Source: Gammaproteobacteria bacterium (lineage in GTDB: Bacteria; Pseudomonadota; Gammaproteobacteria; Pseudomonadales; Pseudohongiellaceae). Taken from it: DNA of 6,573 nucleotides. The stretch lies in the NCBI GenBank assembly GCA_002691885.1, contig NZJB01000023.1, forward strand, positions 1 through 6,573. Direction: 5' to 3'. How positions within the stretch are numbered: the stretch's first letter is position 1; each line of letters opens with the position of its first letter. Under the pieces are notes generated by a model. It was not told the DNA's origin, made no database searches, and worked only from the letters and a program-made list of their open reading frames with translations. The position numbers and the translations under genes were made by a program. Positions 6,071 through 6,573 of this stretch are shown in pieces.

Positions 6071-6573
6071 ATGAGGGACACAACAAACGCCATGATAGTG
6101 ATACCAGCAATCGACCTGAAAGACGGTCAGTGTGTCCGCCTCAAGCAGGGTCGGATGGAAGAGAGCACTATTTTTTCCGATGATCCGGTGGAGCAGGCCG
6201 GGCATTGGCTGGAGCAGGGTGCGCGGCGCTTACACATTGTTGATCTTAACGGGGCGTTCGAAGGGTCGCCGGTCAATGCGGACATCGTGACATCTATTAC
6301 CCGTGCTTACCCGGAACTTCCGGTGCAGATTGGCGGCGGAATCCGTTCGCTGGAGACCGCACAGGTCTATATCGATGCGGGGGTCAGCTACCTTATCATT
6401 GGCACTCAGGCGGTGAAGGATCCTGACTTTGTCCGGGCCGCAAGCGCGGAATTTCCCGGTAAGATTATTATCGGACTTGATGCGGTGAATGGCAAAGTCG
6501 CCACGGAAGGATGGGCGGATGTCTCCGAGTTGGCGGTGGAAGACGCGCTAAAGCGTTTTGACGCACTGGGGCT
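6071..6573 (+). CDS. hisA: HisA, phosphoribosylformimino-AICAR ribotide isomerase, 3' end cut by window
   Basis: HisA isomerises ProFAR to PRFAR, the substrate of HisH-HisF, by an Amadori rearrangement on a (beta/alpha)8 barrel. About 167 of roughly 245 codons are in the window. Numbering from the Met at 6092, it shows [12 protein letters not shown] with catalytic Asp8, the phosphate-binding segment [10 protein letters not shown] (79-88), LIIGTQAV (101-108) and [16 protein letters not shown] with the second catalytic Asp130. Two in-frame starts exist. The ATG at 6071 has AGGAG ten bases upstream and adds seven residues (MRDTTNA). The ATG at 6092 gives the usual family N-terminus but has only a distant GAGGG. 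I chose 6071 for the ribosome binding site; 6092 remains possible. The frame is open at the right edge, as expected for a truncated view rather than a broken gene. Confidence 0.95.
   Translation, partial: MRDTTNAMIVIPAIDLKDGQCVRLKQGRMEESTIFSDDPVEQAGHWLEQGARRLHIVDLNGAFEGSPVNADIVTSITRAYPELPVQIGGGIRSLETAQVYIDAGVSYLIIGTQAVKDPDFVRAASAEFPGKIIIGLDAVNGKVATEGWADVSELAVEDALKRFDALG

Overview
The window looks like a chromosomal segment of a gammaproteobacterium outside the enterics, possibly a Pseudomonas-like or marine lineage. Three things suggest this. The mutY-yggX pair is a gammaproteobacterial arrangement. HisB is the stand-alone dehydratase rather than the bifunctional enteric form. The order AsmA-family gene, mutY, yggX, tRNA-Phe, divergent from hisB-hisH-hisA, is one I recall from Pseudomonas. 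The species cannot be named from sequence alone.

Layout, left to right. Positions 1-442 appear to be the end of an integrated element or genomic island. They hold the first 18 codons of an unidentified leftward gene, a 63-residue AlpA/excisionase-type helix-turn-helix gene overlapping it by ATGA, and an AT-richer spacer with inverted repeats. This spacer abuts the 3' end of a leftward tRNA-Phe gene (443-518), a common type of integrase target. No integrase gene lies between the tRNA and the alpA-like gene. Positions 519-831 are noncoding, with a good sigma70-type promoter aimed at the tRNA and a possible tRNA-Leu fragment. Positions 832-4313 are three leftward housekeeping genes: an AsmA-family envelope protein, mutY (adenine glycosylase) and yggX (Fe(II) trafficking/oxidative protection). 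The mutY stop codon is embedded in the yggX ribosome binding site. Positions 4314-4544 are the divergent promoter region, with a consensus TATAAT for the his genes. Positions 4545-6573 are rightward hisB, hisH and the first part of hisA.

The genes work in two groups. HisA, HisH (with HisF, presumably beyond the right edge) and HisB carry out the middle of histidine biosynthesis. MutY and YggX link repair of oxidised guanine mispairs with protection of iron-sulfur proteins; MutY itself carries an iron-sulfur cluster. The AsmA-family gene is an envelope gene in the same transcription direction.

Most of the window is ordinary core genome. I see no convincing new biological system. The points worth a second look are the tRNA-Phe/AlpA junction, the unusually long hisB-hisH spacer with short coupled reading frames, and the tRNA-Leu-like fragment.
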